From Chamaecrista fasciculata (lineage: Eukaryota; Streptophyta; Magnoliopsida; Fabales; Fabaceae): a stretch of 64,000 nt of DNA. The stretch is from positions 80,694 through 144,693 of the forward strand of contig QANZ01041884.1 in the NCBI GenBank assembly GCA_003254925.1. The letters are read 5' to 3'. Both the position numbers and the translations under genes were made by a program. This document shows positions 60,401 through 64,000 of the stretch, in pieces. The stretch's first letter is position 1. Each line of letters begins with the position of its first letter. Under the pieces are notes generated by a model, which saw only the letters and a program-made list of their open reading frames with translations, was not told where the DNA came from and did no database searches.

Positions 60401-61626
60401 TGTGGTGATATGCATTTGCCAATTTCCTTCTGTAGTTGTAGAGTGGGCTAATGAAGCTCTCCAAGGTCTTGGTAAAGGTGCTCCTTTTTCACTTTCCTTG
60501 ACACAAAAACACTTCTCTAGAGTGGCCTCTGCCCTGGGTAAAAATGAGAATGAATTATCCACAGTGAGTATGCATCTTTACTAAATCCGTTCTAATTTGG
60601 AATCTTTTGTAGTTTTCATGTTTCCAAACTTATAAATAACTTGTATGCCACCCATGTTTTGGCAAATCCAGTTGACGGGTGTAATGAAAAGTGAGTATCG
60701 TATTGCCTTGAGGTCTTCACTAAGATACGATTTTGCTGAAGGTGTCAGAGCTGTGTTGGTGGACAAGGATCAGGTTATCTCCTCTTCCCTTGTCATCATA
60801 TTCTTAATTTGATAGAGAAACTGGTGTTGGTGCCATTAGTTCCAATCATACATAAACATGCAAGGGTTACTCTTTGCATCATCGGCTCTGTTAACTACCT
60901 CAAATTGGATCCTCTAAATTTAACTTCTCTAGAGTTCTCTAGATTTGAGTAATTTTTGACTGTCGGATTTTCTGCTCGCCGCTAAGATTGCGACACGTGG
61001 CGACCTCATTAATTTGAAACTCACCATTTCATTTATTTTTCTGGGCCATGATTGGTGGCGACCCCATTACAGAGAACTGTAGAGGGGTTTTAAATCTAGA
61101 GAACCCGGTCTGTAACTACCTTGTTATTGCTGCAAATTTATGTATTTGGGCAAATCACAGGCAAAACTATGTCTGTGCTCTGTGCTCTAAACCTCCTTCA
61201 GAAGCTTGGTGAACAATTAAGTATCCACGGTTGAAATTAAATATATATAGTTTTTTTTGGGCTTTGCTATAGAAAGTAAGATAGTTGGGACACCTCATTA
61301 TTTAGCCATTGGATTTGCTGAACAAATCTCAATATGAAAAAGACAGATCCAATGACTAAACAATGAGGTGCCCCAACACTTGAGTTCTTTTATAAATTTT
61401 CCCTTTCTTTTTTTCCTGGTACATTTAGTTCCTTAATTTTCTAGTAGAATGAATCCATATCGTCCTATTCAGATGTGTATTTTACTATTTCCCCTCAATA
61501 AGTAGTTTGGATTTTCTTCTGCAGAACCCCAGGTGGAAACCTTCAAGCTTGGAGGAAGTTGATGAGAAAGAAGTTGAAGCTGTGTTTGAACCATTAAGAC
61601 CAGAGGTAGGTGAGTTGAGTTTGTAA
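57421..61626 (+). CDS. 3-hydroxyisobutyryl-CoA hydrolase-like crotonase, 10 exons, 424 aa
   Basis: Exons: 57421-57655, 57962-58063, 58247-58311, 58954-59088, 59199-59295, 59529-59658, 60114-60292, 60436-60563, 60672-60773, 61525-61626; all GT-AG and in frame. Residues 1-45 are Arg/Ser-rich with an eight-Ser run and look like a mitochondrial transit peptide. The crotonase fold follows: [13 protein letters not shown], the FSAGMDIKG and [14 protein letters not shown] oxyanion-hole segments, and [13 protein letters not shown] with the expected catalytic Glu187 and Asp195. The C-terminal region ([33 protein letters not shown]) is that of the HIBCH family. The reaction is hydrolysis of 3-hydroxyisobutyryl-CoA (or a related acyl-CoA) in valine catabolism. 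It best recalls Arabidopsis At3g24360, HIBYL-CoA hydrolase-like protein 3. It ends GELSL, so there is no PTS1. Met45 could serve as a second start. An alternative in-frame acceptor lies 6 nt into exon 8. Substrate is inferred from family. Confidence 0.92.
60901..61112. mobile_element. Mutator-type MITE in crotonase intron 9, 212 bp
   Basis: Ends CAAATTGGATCCTCTAAATTT and AAATCTAGAGAACCCGGTCTG form imperfect inverted repeats. A perfect 9-bp duplication TAACTACCT flanks it (60892-60900, 61113-61121). Confidence 0.75.
61278..61392. mobile_element. Small foldback MITE in crotonase intron 9
   Basis: Arms GGGACACCTCATTATTTAGCC and its imperfect inverse (ACTAAACAATGAGGTGCCCC) surround a short loop. 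Ends are approximate and no duplication is clear. Confidence 0.6.
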
Positions 61627-62588
61627 TGTGGGAATGGGGGTGTTCTTTCTTTGATTGAATGAATATACCATTGTAAGCAAATAAGTAGCAGATGATGGTG
61701 TTGCATTGTTCTCTCCTATATGGTAATATGGATCGGGTGATCTTGGAACACGAAGGAAAATGACTGTAGTAGCTACTTGAAAAAAGCATAATGTTTACTT
61801 TTCCATCACCCTTTTGCATGTCTCGACAAAGTTCTTTTGAATAAAAGTTGTAATAAGAATTCCAAACGTACACTTTAAGCTTCTGTGGACTAATAATCTG
61901 CTATCTCTGTACGCGATTTTTTACGGAAGTGTCATAGAAACAGGTTCATACCACTGAAAGCAATAACATGATCTGGTTAATCACTTCCATTTGAATGATC
62001 AAAATATATATACTCTATAAGTATCCTTGGATTTTATAGTATGGGTCTCAATGAATCTGAGAATAAGCAAGGAGTATTCTATTTATTTTTAATAGTGAAA
62101 TAATATTTTTAAATTGTGTTTAAAAAATATAAAATTGTAAAAATAAAATATTAAATATTTCATATATATTGAATAAACTATTAATATATTTGTATTTTTA
62201 TTTATGGTTTAATTCATTTTTTATATTTTTGGAAATTATAGATAAAAATTAGTGAAAATAAATTTTATGTTAATAAAAAATAATTTAATTTAAAATTTTT
62301 TTGAGTTTAGTTAAAATATAGAGACTTGATTATCCGTAAAATTTAAAAATGAAACTAATCAGAATATAAGAATCATGGTACCATGGCCACTGAAAAAAAT
62401 TTGAGAGCCCAATTTATTTATTTGATTTTAAATTAAAGAAAGCCGTGATCTTCTTTTTGTTTTTGGTCGAAAACCGTGATCTTCTCAGAGTGCTAGACTA
62501 TACAGATTACAGACTTCTGGGCTTCACAGATTGGGCTTTTCCATTGGCTCAAATACACTTTCAAGCTTGTAATCAATCTTAAAGGAAT
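61627..62588. other. Crotonase 3' UTR and AT-rich flank
   Basis: The 3' UTR probably spans the first 300 bases. From about 62080 the DNA is very AT-rich and featureless except for the insertion at 62455. Confidence 0.4.
62455..62469 (-). mobile_element. Ultra-short insertion CGACC-A(n)
   Basis: A 15-bp insert TTTTGTTTTTGGTCG (minus CGACC plus A-rich tail, compare 24303) lies between AAAGCCGTGATCTTCT and AAAACCGTGATCTTCT (62439-62454, 62470-62485; one mismatch). Confidence 0.6.
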
Positions 62589-63977
62589 GTAAGGAATACT
62601 TTGGAAGTGGATCCTCCGCACTCTAAAACGTGTGCAGTCTATGCATTTTCTTCAATCCCATCCGTCCATTTGTTTAATGTTCCAGATCATGCCACGTGTC
62701 TCTTGTTATTCTCAATTCAAACTGTGCGTTTCCACTCTGTACAAAAGGAATGGTCACTTTAATGCCACCAAAGAAACTAACAAGCTAGTGTGTTTGGCTG
62801 TTATAATCTTATATCAAAGAACATTATTGATTAGTTTATGGATTTCATGAAATTTGAAAACTACAAAGTTGGATTAGTGTAAATCTAACCTTGAGTTCAC
62901 AGTTTAGGGGCAGTCTCCGGATGTTGAAGGTCGTCGGATCCTGCAAGTAAGAATGCACAGGGGCTTCCCTGCGATTCTCCTTCGATGCTTAAGTTAGAAG
63001 AAGGATCAGAGAATAATGGAGAGTTGTATTTTGTAGAAAGAGAGTCGTTACCTGAGAATGTGCTCTCTTTTTCCTATTTATCCTCCTTCCCTTTTGTCCC
63101 ATGTTCGTACGAGGTCTCTCAGGGACGTTAGGGGTATTTTCGGGGATGTATAGGGAAAAAGTCGATGTACTCTGCTGTTTTGATGTGACAGCTATCACTG
63201 TTAGGCTGTATTGGGATGTCCAACCTTCCTTTTCGGGAGTCAGTGATAGCCAAGAGTGCTTTTCACCATTTCTTCTACGCGCAGGGGGCGTTTTAGTCCT
63301 TTTGCGTGTGCTTCTTCGTCCTGCCGTACATAGTAGCTGGTGTGGCCTTGTTCGGTCACGTGATTTCAAGGATCTTTGCATTTAATGCCAGTATCTTGGC
63401 ATTAAATGCTGGAGTGGGAGGGGACTTGCTTGGGTTGCTTCCTCGCCGGGTAGCATCTACGTCTTGATGCTGGTTCCTGGTGAGTGGTTGACTCTGCTTT
63501 TCGAGGAGTGTATCCGAGGAGTGTATATCACTAGTCCTTCCAAAAGGTCCGAGAAAGGTGTCCTCGTCGTCGGCTTCCGAGGGGTGTGTATCAAAATTAA
63601 TGTTGTCTTCTTTTGATATTCGTTATATTCACTCCAAAGAGGGAGAAGGCCAAGATACATTCTGGATCTTTTCGCTTTTGTTTTTACTGTCTTCTCTGTC
63701 ATCGTCTATCTCCTTCTTTGCCCTCCATGGTAACTCCAGCAAGCTCTTATGTGGCTTCGCTGTCGCCATATTTTGCATCACATATGGAGGAAGATGATTT
63801 TCGCGAAGAGAAGAGACGAACTGGGTATGAGAGGAACGCACAGTTTGAATTGAGAATAACAAGAGACACGTGGCATGATCTGGAGCATTAAACAAATGGA
63901 CGGATGGGATTGAAGAAAATGCATAGACTGCACACGTTTTAGACTGCCCAGGATCCACTTCTGGAATACTTTACTAT
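62589..63977. mobile_element. Mutator-like element with about 145-bp inverted ends
   Basis: 62600-62733 is the near-perfect inverse of about 63828-63966: GAAGTGGATCC, TCTAAAACGTGTGCAGTC, GCATTTTCTTCAATCCCATC and CATGCCACGTGTCTCTTG all recur inverted. Long terminal inverted repeats suggest a non-autonomous MULE. No transposase is present. The exact outer ends and target duplication are not resolved. A solo LTR is nested inside. Confidence 0.75.
62855..63593 (-). mobile_element. Solo LTR nested in the MULE, 739 bp, Gypsy-like
   Basis: The minus strand reads TGATACACACC...TAGTTTTCA. A 5-bp duplication AAATT flanks it (62850-62854, 63594-63598). A TATA-like GGATAAATAGG and a CTTAAGCATCGAAGGAGAATC motif on the minus strand mark R/U5. 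It is GC-richer than its host element. Only the terminal repeat remains. Open frames inside it (for example near 63101-63385) are not genes. Confidence 0.75.
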
Positions 63978-64000
63978 ACATTTACAGAATTGTACAAAAA

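Noticed and set aside
62989-63958. Several overlapping frames of 80-130 aa on both strands
   Set aside because: They lie in the solo LTR and MULE arms and resemble no known family.

Overview
This is a 64 kb piece of an AT-rich flowering-plant nuclear genome, probably a eudicot and likely a rosid. The evidence is a set of intron-split, plant-specific genes (VEL/VIN3-like, D14/KAI2-family hydrolase, DUF538, a heavy-metal-associated domain protein), long AT-rich introns, and a dense background of MITEs, LINE and SINE remnants, LTR-element fossils and Helitron-like sequence. I cannot name the species from sequence alone.

Five host genes are supported, all on the + strand. (1) 852-3291: three-exon HMA-domain protein of 138 aa. 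(2) 4438-4914: single-exon secreted DUF538 protein of 158 aa. (3) 15143-22195, with a probable 5' leader exon from about 13.8 kb: VRN5/VIL1-type VEL protein of 715 aa. (4) 48256-52112: two-exon alpha/beta hydrolase of the D14/KAI2 family, best matching DLK2, 274 aa with an intact catalytic triad. (5) 57421-61626: ten-exon 3-hydroxyisobutyryl-CoA hydrolase-like crotonase of 424 aa. Four of these (1, 3, 4, 5) recall, in order, the Arabidopsis chromosome 3 neighbourhood At3g24450, At3g24440, At3g24420, At3g24360, so the window looks like a conserved ancestral block expanded by transposon insertion. The genes belong to unrelated pathways (metal binding, Polycomb silencing, karrikin/strigolactone-family perception, branched-chain amino-acid catabolism) and show no operon-like cooperation.

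Between genes 3 and 4 lies about 26 kb without a recognisable host gene. It holds several foldback MITEs, a gag-only Copia-type fossil (30.5-32.5 kb), a Helitron-type 3' terminus (28.9 kb), a tRNA-derived SINE (38.5 kb), a Helitron-like 5' end followed by a seven-copy 83-bp tandem array (39.7-40.2 kb), a run of Ns (41.6-42.6 kb), the 3' half of an L1-type LINE (42.6-44.2 kb) and a long Copia-type LTR (46.1-47.75 kb). Downstream of the DLK2-like gene are a degenerate LINE tail, nested MITEs, a solo LTR with target-site duplication (54978-55582) and, after the last gene, a Mutator-like foldback element carrying a nested solo LTR (62.6-64.0 kb).

The most notable patterns are: about fifteen ultra-short insertions (about 13-61 bp, oligo-A tailed, often ending in TTGGCC or ACC before the A-run) flanked by 12-25 bp direct repeats, which look like extremely truncated retroposition products; the 83-bp array, each unit of which has the form of a 68-nt intron plus a 15-nt frame-preserving exon; and the conserved gene order. 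I see no convincing new multi-gene system.
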